From an uncultured Alphaproteobacteria bacterium (GTDB taxonomy: Bacteria > Pseudomonadota > Alphaproteobacteria > RF32 > CAG-239), in NCBI GenBank assembly GCA_944391495.1, contig CALXTU010000001.1:309981-373980 (forward strand): a stretch of DNA of 64,000 bases, read 5' to 3'. The position numbers and the translations under genes were made by a program. The first letter of the stretch is position 1. Every line of letters starts with the position of its first letter. Below the pieces are notes generated by a model, which worked only from the letters and a program-made list of their open reading frames with translations, was not told the DNA's origin and ran no database searches. Positions 45,574 through 54,708 of this stretch are shown piece after piece.

Positions 45574-46773
45574 ATGACCCGGGCAATTATTCTGATGATG
45601 GATTCTTTTGGAATCGGCGGGGCACCGGATGCCGAAAAGTTTGGTGATGCCGGAGCAGATACTTTCGGGCATATTGTCGATCGTTTTCCGAATCTGCAAA
45701 TTCCGAATTTGGTACAGCTGGGGCTGGTTAAAGCTGCCAATGCCGCAAGCGGCGGTTGTCGTTATCTGGAGGCGGATGGAAAAAATGCCAGCATGCCGGC
45801 AAAATACGGTCACTGTCGGGAAATCAGTTTGGCCAAAGATACGACATCGGGACATTGGGAAATGGCCGGTGTTCCGGTTGTTGAACCCTGGGGGTATTTT
45901 AAGCCCGACTATCCGTCTTTTCCGGAGGAACTGGTTGCCGAAATATGTCGCAAGGCCGGGATACCCGGTATTTTGGGTAATAAAGCGGCCTCGGGTACGG
46001 TGATTATTCAGGAGCTCGGTGAAGAACACATTAAAACCGGCAAACCGATTTGTTATACTTCAGCCGATAGTTGTTTTCAAATTGCGGCACACGAAAAGTA
46101 TTTCGGTCTGAACCGACTTTATGACGTCTGTCAGGCGGCATTTGAGGCCGTAAAGCCTTATCATATCGGCAGGGTTATCGCGCGGCCGTTTGAGGGAGAG
46201 GAGGCCGGCGAGTTTGTCCGTACCAAAAACCGGCACGATTATTCGGTTAAACCGCCGCGGCCGACGCTGCTTGACGTGGCCAAAGCGGCCGGCAGGATAG
46301 TGGCGGCTATCGGTAAAATCAGTGATATTTATGCCGGTTGCGGGGTGACGGATAAAATTTTAGCCTCGGGATTGGAAGAATTATGGGATAAAACGCTTGA
46401 GGCCATGCGGACAATACCGGATGGCAGTTTAATTTTTACCAATTTTGTTGACTTTGATATGCTTTACGGGCACCGGCGCAATACGGAGGGTTATGCGCGG
46501 GCGCTGGAATATTTTGACAGCCGTCTGCCGGAATTTTTTGCTCTGATGCGGGAAGGTGATGCGGCTTTTATTACCGCAGACCACGGTAATGATCCGACAA
46601 TGCCCGGAACCGATCATACCCGGGAACAGGTTCCGGTGCTGATGTTTGGTCCGCAAGTGGTGCCGGGTGATGTCGGGGCCAGGCAGACATATGCCGATAT
46701 CGGGCAGACCGCCGCAGAAATTTTGGGTCTGAGGCTTGATGAGGGAACTTCTTTTTTGCGGGAGGGCCGGTGA
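45574..46773 (+). CDS. deoB: Phosphopentomutase
   Basis: Interconverts (deoxy)ribose-1-phosphate and -5-phosphate, linking nucleoside breakdown to DeoC, 399 residues, cytosolic, manganese dependent. The alkaline-phosphatase-like metal sites are visible: MMDSFGIGGAPDA at the start and ITADHGNDPTMPGTDHTREQVP in the C-terminal third (shown by AxHGNDP and DHTREQ). AAAGGA precedes the ATG; a longer in-frame start lies within pyk and is rejected. Its stop overlaps the next gene. deoA, deoC and pnp are on the other strand about 6 kb away, so the salvage pathway is split over two operons. Confidence 0.97.
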   Translation: MTRAIILMMDSFGIGGAPDAEKFGDAGADTFGHIVDRFPNLQIPNLVQLGLVKAANAASGGCRYLEADGKNASMPAKYGHCREISLAKDTTSGHWEMAGVPVVEPWGYFKPDYPSFPEELVAEICRKAGIPGILGNKAASGTVIIQELGEEHIKTGKPICYTSADSCFQIAAHEKYFGLNRLYDVCQAAFEAVKPYHIGRVIARPFEGEEAGEFVRTKNRHDYSVKPPRPTLLDVAKAAGRIVAAIGKISDIYAGCGVTDKILASGLEELWDKTLEAMRTIPDGSLIFTNFVDFDMLYGHRRNTEGYARALEYFDSRLPEFFALMREGDAAFITADHGNDPTMPGTDHTREQVPVLMFGPQVVPGDVGARQTYADIGQTAAEILGLRLDEGTSFLREGR

Positions 46774-47531
46774 TGTGGACAGCGGCTAATCTGCAACAGG
46801 AAAAACATTGTTTCTTTGGTGCCGCCGGAGGTGTTTCCGACGGAATTTACAAAGGGCTGAATGTCAATACCAAAAGCGATGATCGCCCGGAGCACCTTGA
46901 CATCAATCTGGACAGGGCGGCAGCCCGGTTTGGTTTGAAAAAGGAAAATCTGGTATTGCTTAACCAGGGTGTCAGCGCCGATGCCGTTTATGTTACGGAG
47001 GGCAGCCGGGATTGCGTAACCGCGGACGGTACCGTAACCGATAAAAAAAATGTTGTTCTTTGTATTCGTACGGCCGACTGCGCGCCGGTTTTGCTGGAAG
47101 ACCGTGCTGCCGGTGTCATCGGTGCGGCACATGCCGGCTGGAGAGGAGCCTATAAGGGCATTATAGAGAATGTTATTGCATTGATGTTGTCCAAAGGTGC
47201 CAGAAAAGAGAATATTGCGGCGGCGGTGGGGCCATGCATTGCTCAGAAATCCTACGAGGTTGATGCGGGGTTCTTTCGGCAGTTTACGGAAAAAGATGCC
47301 GGATTTAACAGATATTTCAAGGCCGGTGTCAGGGAAGGCTTTTATCAGTTTGATTTGGAAAGGTTTTGTGTTGACCGGCTGAGGGAAAGCGGCATCGTTG
47401 ATATTACGGCTTCGGGGCTGGATACTTATGCTCTGAAAGACGAGTATTACAGTTTTCGCCGGTTTACGCATCAGGGAATTGTGCAACGTCCGAAATGTTT
47501 TCCGACAGAACTTTCGGCTATAGTTTTATGA
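46773..47531 (+). CDS. pgeF: PgeF/YfiH-family protein (polyphenol oxidase or peptidoglycan editing factor)
   Basis: Cytosolic protein of 252 residues in the YfiH/PgeF family. Conserved metal-site segments are RTADCAPVLL, GAAHAGWRGAYKG and AAAVGPCIAQKSYEV. Family members were described as laccase-like or as editing enzymes that remove wrong amino acids from peptidoglycan precursors; I cannot decide between these from sequence. The ATG overlaps the deoB stop (TGATG) and is preceded by GGAGG; a GTG one codon earlier is possible. It sits in an operon with an amidase of peptidoglycan recycling, which would suit an editing role. Confidence 0.9.
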   Translation: MWTAANLQQEKHCFFGAAGGVSDGIYKGLNVNTKSDDRPEHLDINLDRAAARFGLKKENLVLLNQGVSADAVYVTEGSRDCVTADGTVTDKKNVVLCIRTADCAPVLLEDRAAGVIGAAHAGWRGAYKGIIENVIALMLSKGARKENIAAAVGPCIAQKSYEVDAGFFRQFTEKDAGFNRYFKAGVREGFYQFDLERFCVDRLRESGIVDITASGLDTYALKDEYYSFRRFTHQGIVQRPKCFPTELSAIVL

Positions 47532-47544
47532 AAGGATTAAGACC

Positions 47545-48705
47545 ATGTCACCATTGGGAAAATTAACATTGGCTTTAATCGGCGCACGTTTTTTCGGATT
47601 GAACGGGCTGTTGATCGGTTTGTTTTTCGGACATATGCTGGTTGATAAAACTTTTATAATCCGTAAGATAGAACGGATGCTCAGTCATGCCGACGATGTT
47701 ATTCGGCTGAAACTGCCGTATAAATATTATCGCTATTACAATCGGCTGGACGGTAATATCTGGGGTAAAATCTGGGGCGCGGTTCTCGGAGCATTGCTGT
47801 TCGGGCTGCCGGGTTTTATCCTGCTGTTTATTGTCGGTCAGATTGTTTTTGATATGCCGCAGAATATGGATATCAGGCGAGTCAAAAAAGATACGGATCA
47901 CTTTTTTGATAACCACTGGGGGGCAATATTCGGCTTGATTTTAGGTATTTTATTAAAAAGCCCGTTGGTTGTCTGTGTCGGCGTTGTCGTCGGTTTTGTG
48001 GCGGATTATCAGCGGTTGGAAGGGGCAAAGCTTATTCCGTTTAAGGCTTTGAGCGGTTATTGGCAAAAGATTAATCCGTTGAAACTTTGGCGTAATGCCA
48101 TCGGCGGCGAACACCGCCGGTATCTGGAAACAATGGCGGCACTGTCGGCTTTGCTGGCCGAGGCGGACGGCGAAGTCAGCTCGAAGGAAAAAGAGATGTT
48201 TGCCAAGGTTTTTGCGGTTAAACCGAAACAGAAATCTCTGGTGGCGGATATTTTCAATACGCCGCGGCGGCATTTGCGCAGTGTTGAGGTATATGCCGGA
48301 CGGCTGGAAGAATTGACCCGGTTTAACGATGACCTGAAAGAAAGTTCATTGGAAAACCTGTTCAAAATTGCGGCGGCAAACGTCAAGGTCAGCTCCAAGC
48401 AGTTGAAAATGCTTGAGCAAGTGGCGCAAATTATTAATTTGGACGAAGATGTTTTTGCCAAGCTGAAGAAAATATTTATGCCGCGTCCCATCGGCAAAAA
48501 ACTGGCGCATTGCTACGAGGTTCTCGGATTGCCGCAAGATGCCGATATGGCGGAGATTAAAGCCAAATGGAAAAAACTGATTGTGATTTATCATCCGGAT
48601 AAACTGGCAAACGCGTCTGCGGAGGAAAAAGACAAAGCAACGGCCAAGATGGCGGAAATTAATCTGGCTTATCAGGAAATCGTCAAAGCGAAAGGCAAAG
48701 AATGA
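47545..48705 (+). CDS. DjlA-like membrane protein with C-terminal J domain
   Basis: Membrane-anchored DnaJ-type co-chaperone, 386 residues. Several hydrophobic segments lie in the first 160 residues (GLLIGLFFGHML, ALLFGLPGFILLFIVG, ILLKSPLVVCVGVVVGF), then a TerB-like helical domain from about 195 (YLETMAALSALLAEADGEVSSKEKEMF) to about 310, and a J domain at the end with the essential HPD tripeptide (His350, Pro351, Asp352). The layout resembles DjlA, though with more membrane segments than the E. coli protein. AAAGGA precedes the ATG. It overlaps the amidase gene by 4 bases. It should recruit DnaK to the membrane. Confidence 0.85.
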   Translation: MSPLGKLTLALIGARFFGLNGLLIGLFFGHMLVDKTFIIRKIERMLSHADDVIRLKLPYKYYRYYNRLDGNIWGKIWGAVLGALLFGLPGFILLFIVGQIVFDMPQNMDIRRVKKDTDHFFDNHWGAIFGLILGILLKSPLVVCVGVVVGFVADYQRLEGAKLIPFKALSGYWQKINPLKLWRNAIGGEHRRYLETMAALSALLAEADGEVSSKEKEMFAKVFAVKPKQKSLVADIFNTPRRHLRSVEVYAGRLEELTRFNDDLKESSLENLFKIAAANVKVSSKQLKMLEQVAQIINLDEDVFAKLKKIFMPRPIGKKLAHCYEVLGLPQDADMAEIKAKWKKLIVIYHPDKLANASAEEKDKATAKMAEINLAYQEIVKAKGKE

Positions 48706-49436
48706 AATTTGAACCGCTGCCGTTTTTTGATGAGCGCCGGGCCGGTGTTGAAATGATAGTGCTGCACGCGACGGCTTTTGAGGCGGAAGAGGCTTTGCGG
48801 CTGTATGCGGACAAGAAGGTAAGCTGCCATTATTTTATCGGCAGCGACGGGGAAGTTTATCGGCTGGTGGACGAAAATAAACGTGCCTGGCATGCCGGTG
48901 CCGGCCGGTGGCGGGAGTTTTCCGAAGACATTAATTCCCGCTCCATCGGTATTGAACTGGCCAATAAAACCTTGGGACAAAATTGTTTTTCCAAAGAGCA
49001 GAAAGATGCCTTAAGCGGATTGCTTAAGGATATTGTGCGCCGATATGAAATTAAACAAGTTAATATTGTCGGACATTCGGATATTGCACCGGCGCGCAAG
49101 GCAGATCCGGGAAAAGGTTTCTTTTGGCAAGAACTGGCCAATGAAGGGATAGGTTTGTGGCCGGATTTGCGTGACGCTGATAAAATGGCGGAAAAAACTT
49201 TGCCGGATTTGCTGGCAATGATAGGATATGATACGGTAAATATCCGGGCGGCGGCGTATGCTTTTTGCCGGCGGTTTTTGGCCGGCAAGGTAGCAACGGT
49301 TGAAGATGTTTGGGCGTTAGATGCTAATCCCGGCGAGGCAGATGATGCGTTGCTGCAAGATGAAGAGTTTGAGCGGGTGTTGCGGGCGACAGCCTATAAA
49401 TATCTCAGCGAATCCAACACGCCTTGCAGGATATAG
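48702..49436 (+). CDS. N-acetylmuramoyl-L-alanine amidase (AmpD/AmiD type)
   Basis: Zinc amidase that cuts the MurNAc-L-Ala bond, 244 residues. Zinc ligands are His22 in IVLHAT, His125 in VGHSDIAP, and Asp135 in RKADPG. The middle contains SRSIGIELAN. A C-terminal helical segment (about 165-230) looks like a short peptidoglycan-binding extension. There is no signal peptide, so it probably acts in the cytosol like AmpD on recycled muropeptides. The ATG lies in an ATGA overlap with the preceding gene. Its 3' end overlaps the convergent ruvX gene by 43 bases, an unusual arrangement that may affect both genes. Confidence 0.92.
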   Translation: MKFEPLPFFDERRAGVEMIVLHATAFEAEEALRLYADKKVSCHYFIGSDGEVYRLVDENKRAWHAGAGRWREFSEDINSRSIGIELANKTLGQNCFSKEQKDALSGLLKDIVRRYEIKQVNIVGHSDIAPARKADPGKGFFWQELANEGIGLWPDLRDADKMAEKTLPDLLAMIGYDTVNIRAAAYAFCRRFLAGKVATVEDVWALDANPGEADDALLQDEEFERVLRATAYKYLSESNTPCRI

Positions 49437-49852
49437 GCGGCGGCCGAAGCGTCCAGAACCTGCCGGCGTTTGGCGCGCGACAAATCAACCTCTTTTATCA
49501 GAAAAGATTCAACGGCCTTTGATGAAAGGCGTTCGTCCCAAAAAAGAAAAGGCAGATTGATTTCCGAGGCAACGCGGTCGGCAAAACCGCGGACGGCGGC
49601 AGCGGTTTCGCCTTCAAGGCCGTTCATTTGCAGCGGCAGGCCGTAAACCAAGGCGCCGGCTTCTTTTTCGGTAATAAGGCGACGGATTTCGGCAATATCA
49701 CGGTCAAAGGTTTGGCGTTGAATGATTTTGACGGGAGATGCGGTCATTAAAAGCAGGTCGGAAGCGGCAACGCCCAACCGTTTTTCGCCATAGTCAAAGC
49801 CTAAAATGCTTTTGTTTTTAGGCAATTTTGATTTAAATTCCCTTATATCCAT
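49394..49852 (-). CDS. ruvX: Putative pre-16S rRNA nuclease / Holliday junction resolvase-like protein
   Basis: RNase H-fold protein of the YqgF/RuvX family, 152 residues, essential in many bacteria for pre-16S rRNA processing. The first metal-site strand is ILGFDYGEKRLGVAASD, the glutamate strand appears in ALVYGLPLQMNGLEG, and the closing acidic site lies in VLDASAAAYILQGVLD. The conserved FWDERLSSKAVESFL segment is present. The 3' end overlaps the amidase gene. It is divergent from tolB. Confidence 0.95.
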   Translation of the reverse strand: MDIREFKSKLPKNKSILGFDYGEKRLGVAASDLLLMTASPVKIIQRQTFDRDIAEIRRLITEKEAGALVYGLPLQMNGLEGETAAAVRGFADRVASEINLPFLFWDERLSSKAVESFLIKEVDLSRAKRRQVLDASAAAYILQGVLDSLRYL

Positions 49853-49970
49853 GGAAATACTTTAAAAAAAAGAGTTTGTTTGTCAAGCAATGTTTTTTGC
49901 CGCCGCTAATTGATTTTTAATAAAAAGCGATTAGAATCCGGGAAGATTGTTATGCTGTGAGGAAAAAAAG

Positions 49971-51287
49971 ATGAAATTAAAGTTATGGGCTGTTTTGTTG
50001 ACAGGTTTGTTTTTCAGTCTGCCGGCGCGGGCGGAATTGGCGATTGACGTCAGCGGCGCGATGCGTGATCCGATGCCGATTGCGCTGCCCGAGATGATAC
50101 ATGACGGATTTTTCCTCGGTCAGCAGGGCGATAAAATCAGAGATGTCATTGCGGCGGATCTGGAGCGCTCCGGTTTATTTGACGTGATTGACCCGGACAG
50201 TTATATTCAGGAATTTTCATCAATGACGGAAGAGCCGGCTTTTACGGATTGGAAAGCTATCCGGGCGCAGGCGCTTGTGCAAAGTGAGATTCAGGAAATT
50301 GACAGCAACAATCTTAAAGTTTCGTTCCGTTTGTGGGACGTTTATACCGAAACGCAGATGGAGGGGCAGTCTTATACCACGACCAAAGACAACTGGCGCC
50401 GGGTGGCTCATGTGATTGCTGATGCCATTTATGAACGCCTGACCGGTGAAAAAGGGTATTTTGATACCCGGATTGTTTATGTTTCGGAATCGGGGCCGGC
50501 GACCAGAAGAGTAAAAAGGCTGGCGATTATGGATCAGGACGGCGAAAATCATAAGTTTTTGACCAACGGTGCGGCAATGGCCTTAACACCGCGTTTTTCG
50601 CCGAATTTGCAAAAGATTACCTATATGTCTTATGCCGGAGATACGCCGCGTGTTTATATTCTGGATATTGAAACCGGCGAACAGACGCTTTTGGGAAATT
50701 TTCCGGGTATGACGTTTGCGCCGCGGTTTTCGCCAGACAGCTCGAAGGTTTTGCTGTCGTTTGCTTCCGGCGGTAAAACCAATATTTATGAGATGGATCT
50801 GACTACCCGTAAAAGCCGGCGGCTGACTTATGGCAATGCCATTGATACCAGCCCGAGCTATTCACCGGACGGCAGTCAGATCGTGTTTAACTCCGACCGT
50901 GGCGGTAATCAGCAGTTATACGTTATGAATGCTGACGGTTCCGACGTGAAACGTATCAGTTTCGGCAGCGGCCGTTATGCAACGCCGGTATGGTCGCCGC
51001 GCGGGGACTATATAGCTTTTACCAAAATGGCGAACGGACAGTTTTATATCGGTGTGATGTATCCTGACGGCTCAGGCGAGCGTTTGCTGGCTTCGGGATA
51101 TCTGGTCGAAGGGCCGACGTGGTCGCCCAACGGCCGTGTGTTGATGTATTTCAGGCAGGATAAGCCGCGCGGACATACGTCGGCACCGGTTAAATTATAT
51201 TCAATTGATTTGACGGGATATAACGAACGGCAGATTATTACGCCGGCAGATGCTTCGGACCCGGCGTGGTCGCCGTTGCTGCCATAA
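49971..51287 (+). CDS. tolB: Tol-Pal system protein TolB
   Basis: Periplasmic beta-propeller of the Tol-Pal system, which keeps the outer membrane attached during division, 438 residues. The signal peptide is [21 protein letters not shown]. The N-terminal TolB domain (residues about 25-160) is followed by repeated WD-like propeller blades, visible in [33 protein letters not shown], and [22 protein letters not shown] precedes the ATG; a longer start lacks one. tolQ, tolR, tolA and pal normally flank it, but none is here: upstream is ruvX and downstream is a terminator and deoA. Confidence 0.96.
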   Translation: MKLKLWAVLLTGLFFSLPARAELAIDVSGAMRDPMPIALPEMIHDGFFLGQQGDKIRDVIAADLERSGLFDVIDPDSYIQEFSSMTEEPAFTDWKAIRAQALVQSEIQEIDSNNLKVSFRLWDVYTETQMEGQSYTTTKDNWRRVAHVIADAIYERLTGEKGYFDTRIVYVSESGPATRRVKRLAIMDQDGENHKFLTNGAAMALTPRFSPNLQKITYMSYAGDTPRVYILDIETGEQTLLGNFPGMTFAPRFSPDSSKVLLSFASGGKTNIYEMDLTTRKSRRLTYGNAIDTSPSYSPDGSQIVFNSDRGGNQQLYVMNADGSDVKRISFGSGRYATPVWSPRGDYIAFTKMANGQFYIGVMYPDGSGERLLASGYLVEGPTWSPNGRVLMYFRQDKPRGHTSAPVKLYSIDLTGYNERQIITPADASDPAWSPLLP

Positions 51288-51291
51288 AGAA

Positions 51292-51320
51292 AAAACAGCC
51301 GCGGTAACAGCGGCTGTTTT
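51292..51320. terminator. Bidirectional terminator between tolB and deoA
   Basis: AAAACAGCCGC (51292-51302) pairs with GCGGCTGTTTT (51310-51320), with A and T runs on the two sides. Confidence 0.92.
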
Positions 51321-51324
51321 TGGA

Positions 51325-52635
51325 TCAGGCTATTTTTTGAATAATACAGCGTGAGAGCAGAGGCTGTTTGTCCGAAACCCGAATCAGACGCCGCAATTCG
51401 GCGGCCGCTTGGGTAAATTGCTCTTCCGTTTGGGCATGAATGACGGCCAGAGGTGTTTGCGCATCGACATAATCGCCGATCTGGCAGAATTGCGAGTAGC
51501 CGGTGGCATAATCAAGTTTTTGATCCGGCGTTACACGGCCGCCTTTCATCTCAATAATGCTTAAACCGATGCCGCGGGTATCCATGGCTGAGACATAACC
51601 GGGTGTTTCGGCAAAAACAGGACGGACAACGGCTGCTTGAGGCAGATAGCGCCACGGTTGGTCGCAGAAATCGGCCGGACCGCCGAGAGCCGTTACCATG
51701 GCGGCAAATTTTTCCAAGGCCAGGCCGCGGTCAAGTGCGTTTTGCAATTTGGCGCGCGCTTTTGCCGGAGAAGCCTCAAGGCCGGAAATAAGCAGCAGTT
51801 CGCTGCAGAGTTCCATAGTGATTTCGTGCAGGCGCGTGTCGGTATTTTCGCCCTTGAGATATGCAACCGCCTCGGCGACCTCAAGCGCATTACCGACCGA
51901 ACGTCCCAGGACCTGATTCATATCCGTGATGACGGCTTTGGTTTTGGTGCCGGCGGCGTTGGCAACCCGGACGATGGAGGAGGCCAGTTCAACCGCGCGT
52001 TCCAGCGAATCCATAAAAGCACCGTTGCCGCATTTCAGATCCATGATCAGGCAGTTTAGTCCGGCAGCCAGTTTTTTGGATAAGATGGAAGCGGTGATGA
52101 GGTCAATGGATTCGACCGTGCCGCAGACATCGCGAATGGCATAAATCTTTTTGTCGGCCGGCGCCAGGCTGCCGGTCTGGCCGATAATGGCGCAGCCGAC
52201 TTCTTTAACGGTGCGGCGGAATATGTCATCGGACGGGGTAGTCCGGTAGCCGGGAATGGAATCAAATTTGTCAAGTGTGCCGCCGGTATGGCCGAGGCCG
52301 CGTCCGGATATCATCGGAACAAAACCGCCGCAGGCCGCAATCAGCGGCGCCAGCATAAGACTGATTTTGTCACCGACACCGCCGGAGGAATGTTTGTCGA
52401 CAACCGGGCCGTCCAATTCCGGCCAGGACAAGACGTGTCCGGAATCGCGCATAGCCAGAGTCAAGGCCGCCGTTTCTTCTTTGGTCATGCCATTGAGGAA
52501 AATTGCCATTGTCAGGGCGGCGGTTTGGGCATCGACGATGGAACCGTCGGTTACGCCGCGGATAAATTCGTTGATTTCATCAGATGTCAGGGACTGACGA
52601 TCGCGTTTTTTGCGGATAATTTCCTGAGGTAACAT
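51325..52635 (-). CDS. deoA: Thymidine phosphorylase
   Basis: Splits thymidine and deoxyuridine with phosphate to base and deoxyribose-1-phosphate, 436 residues, cytosolic dimer. The conserved VDKHSSGGVGDKISLMLAP segment carries the phosphate-binding part. The C-terminal domain includes GRVTPDQKLDYATGYSQF. AAGGA precedes the ATG. It is the last gene of the minus-strand salvage operon, starting just before the end of deoC. The product feeds DeoB, encoded 5 kb away on the other strand. Identification is firm. Confidence 0.97.
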   Translation of the reverse strand: MLPQEIIRKKRDRQSLTSDEINEFIRGVTDGSIVDAQTAALTMAIFLNGMTKEETAALTLAMRDSGHVLSWPELDGPVVDKHSSGGVGDKISLMLAPLIAACGGFVPMISGRGLGHTGGTLDKFDSIPGYRTTPSDDIFRRTVKEVGCAIIGQTGSLAPADKKIYAIRDVCGTVESIDLITASILSKKLAAGLNCLIMDLKCGNGAFMDSLERAVELASSIVRVANAAGTKTKAVITDMNQVLGRSVGNALEVAEAVAYLKGENTDTRLHEITMELCSELLLISGLEASPAKARAKLQNALDRGLALEKFAAMVTALGGPADFCDQPWRYLPQAAVVRPVFAETPGYVSAMDTRGIGLSIIEMKGGRVTPDQKLDYATGYSQFCQIGDYVDAQTPLAVIHAQTEEQFTQAAAELRRLIRVSDKQPLLSRCIIQKIA

Positions 52636-52636
52636 T

Positions 52637-53368
52637 TTAATATCCTTGTTTGATGGTTTTCAGCAAATCGTTTAATACCGAACTGGCGCCGATACGGAAG
52701 CGGTTGGGCAACGGCCAGGCCGGCCCCATGATCGACTGTGCCAAGGTTAAGTATTTTTTGGCATCTGCAAAAGTTTTGATGCCGCCGGATGCTTTGAAAC
52801 CGGTATTTTTGCCATATCGGAAAATTGTCTCAAGAATGATGTTGGCCGCCTCCGGGGTGGCTGAAACGGGGGTTTTGCCGGTTGAGGTCTTGATGAAATC
52901 GGCTTTGGCATTGATGCAAAGAATCGCCGCCTGCCGAATATTGTCGACGGTTTTCAATTCGCCGGTTTCAATGATGATCTTCAGTGTTTTTTTGGCGCAG
53001 GCTTCTCTGGCATGGGTTAGATAATCGGTGCAGAATTCAATATCTCCGCCGAGCAAGGCACGGTAGGGAAGAACAACGTCCAATTCATCGGCACCGAGCC
53101 GGACGGCCGAGCTGATTTCTTTTTCCATAAGACCGATGTCTGCCAATCCTGACGGAAAATTTATGACCGTGGCAACTTTTATGTCTGATGCCAGCCGGGA
53201 TTTTGCCAAGGGAATAAACCGCGGATAAACGCATACGGCCGCCGTTTTTCCTACCGGTGTTACGGCTTTGGCGCAAAGGGCGTCGATTGTTTCGTCAGAA
53301 TCATCGTCATTAAGTGATGTCAAATCAAGAGAGGCTATTAAAATTTTGGCAGCGGAAACGTCATCCAT
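52637..53368 (-). CDS. deoC: Deoxyribose-phosphate aldolase
   Basis: Class I aldolase that cleaves deoxyribose-5-phosphate to acetaldehyde and glyceraldehyde-3-phosphate, 243 residues. The Schiff-base lysine is in DFIKTSTGKTPVSATPE, with the second conserved Lys in GFKASGGIKTFADAKKY. The first strand LIASLDLTSLNDDD matches the family start. A much longer in-frame reading extends into pnp and is rejected; the ATG used starts 5 bases after the pnp stop, with a weak Shine-Dalgarno. In the operon it lies between pnp and deoA. Confidence 0.95.
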   Translation of the reverse strand: MDDVSAAKILIASLDLTSLNDDDSDETIDALCAKAVTPVGKTAAVCVYPRFIPLAKSRLASDIKVATVINFPSGLADIGLMEKEISSAVRLGADELDVVLPYRALLGGDIEFCTDYLTHAREACAKKTLKIIIETGELKTVDNIRQAAILCINAKADFIKTSTGKTPVSATPEAANIILETIFRYGKNTGFKASGGIKTFADAKKYLTLAQSIMGPAWPLPNRFRIGASSVLNDLLKTIKQGY

Positions 53369-53372
53369 GGTA

Positions 53373-54188
53373 TTACAGTCTTTCAAAAATATGAAGTAGA
53401 AGTTGCGACAGCTTATCGGCAGCTTTGCCGGCAGCAGCCAGCGTTTCGGTATGGGACAGGCTTTGTTGCTGCAGGCCGGTGCCCAGGTTGGTGATAACCG
53501 AGAAACCCAGAACGGCAAGGCCGGCATGATTGGCGGCAATAACTTCCGGAACGGTCGACATTCCGACGGCGTCGCCGCCCAAGATACCAAAAGCCCTGAC
53601 TTCGGCGGCGGTTTCAAAATTGGGACCGGATACCATCAGGTAAACGCCTTGCTTGATAGGAATATTGTATTCGTCGGCAATACGGAGCGCCAGATTGCGC
53701 AAGTTTTTATCATAGGCGTTGCTCATGTCGGGAAAACGCGGACCGAGCGTATCGTCGTTGGCACCGATCAAGGGATTGGCAAAGCTCAGATTGATATGGT
53801 CGCAAATCAGCATTATCGTTCCCGGTGTCAGTTCCGGGTTAAGCGCACCGGCGGCATTGGTTACAAACAGTTTGGTAATGCCGAGCAGTTTGAAAGCATG
53901 GATAATATCCCGGATAATCTGCGGGGCGTGTCCCTCGTACAGGTGAATGCGTCCCTGCATGCATAAAACTTTTTTGCCGCTTAAGGTACCGGCGACGAAT
54001 TGTCCCTGATGCCCGCGGACGCCGCTTTGCGGAAAGTCTTTAATATCGGTGTATTTTATGATAACGGGGTTTTCGATGCGTTCGGCAATGTGTCCGAGGC
54101 CGGAGCCCAAAATCAGGGCTATATCCGGTGTAAAGCCGTTGAGACGGGTTTGTATTTGTTCGGCAAAAATACGGCAAAGATCAGTCAT
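53373..54188 (-). CDS. punA: Purine-nucleoside phosphorylase (trimeric PNP family)
   Basis: Phosphorolysis of inosine and guanosine and their deoxy forms, 271 residues, typical of the trimeric class. The first strand IALILGSGLGHIAERIE, the phosphate site QGRIHLYEG, and the base site VSGPNFETAAEVRAFGILGGDAVGMST (by its GPNFETAAE part) follow in order. GGAG lies 8 bases before the ATG; a TTG two codons upstream is less likely. It begins 3 bases after the end of cdd. Name could also be given as xapA or deoD-like; I use punA for the family. Confidence 0.94.
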   Translation of the reverse strand: MTDLCRIFAEQIQTRLNGFTPDIALILGSGLGHIAERIENPVIIKYTDIKDFPQSGVRGHQGQFVAGTLSGKKVLCMQGRIHLYEGHAPQIIRDIIHAFKLLGITKLFVTNAAGALNPELTPGTIMLICDHINLSFANPLIGANDDTLGPRFPDMSNAYDKNLRNLALRIADEYNIPIKQGVYLMVSGPNFETAAEVRAFGILGGDAVGMSTVPEVIAANHAGLAVLGFSVITNLGTGLQQQSLSHTETLAAAGKAADKLSQLLLHIFERL

Positions 54189-54190
54189 GG

Positions 54191-54580
54191 TCAAAACTCC
54201 GAAAAACAGCAGGGGAGAAGTTCTCGGACGGTTAGAGTCTTTCGGATGCCGTTTTTATCAGCCAGATAGACGGGGGTTTCCGGGGCGGCAAATTCGGCAA
54301 TACGCTGGCGGCAGGCACCACAGGGTGTGATAAGATGCGGGCTGTCGGCATAGACCAGAACGGCAGCAATGCGTGTATCACCGCCGCGAATCATGGCCGC
54401 AACGGCGCTTTCTTCGGCGCAGGTGCCGACAGGGAACGAAACGTTTTCGACGTTGCAGCCGCTGTAAAATTGTTCCGAACCGCTTAAAACCGCCGCGCCG
54501 ACACGCAACTTGGAATAAGGCGCATAGGCATTGTCGGCGGCAGCACGGGCCAAATCTAAAAGTTTTGCCGGATTATTCAT
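54191..54580 (-). CDS. cdd: Cytidine deaminase
   Basis: Zinc-dependent deamination of cytidine and deoxycytidine, 129 residues, the short tetrameric form. The zinc site is seen in GTCAEESAVAAM (Cys and catalytic Glu) and TPCGACRQRIAEF (two Cys). AAGG sits at good distance from the ATG; a GTG two codons upstream is too close to it. It is the first gene of the salvage operon cdd-pnp-deoC-deoA, all packed with spacings of a few bases. The upstream gap (about 130 bases) faces the divergent AsmA gene. Confidence 0.97.
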   Translation of the reverse strand: MNNPAKLLDLARAAADNAYAPYSKLRVGAAVLSGSEQFYSGCNVENVSFPVGTCAEESAVAAMIRGGDTRIAAVLVYADSPHLITPCGACRQRIAEFAAPETPVYLADKNGIRKTLTVRELLPCCFSEF

Positions 54581-54708
54581 GTCCACAACCTTATAAATTA
54601 AATGATTTTTTAATTTTATGCTTTATAATAACGAAGAATTATCAGATTGCAAAGATTATTTGCCGGTAATGCAACACGGAAAATTTTTTAGATGTTGAGA
54701 GGCGGAAA

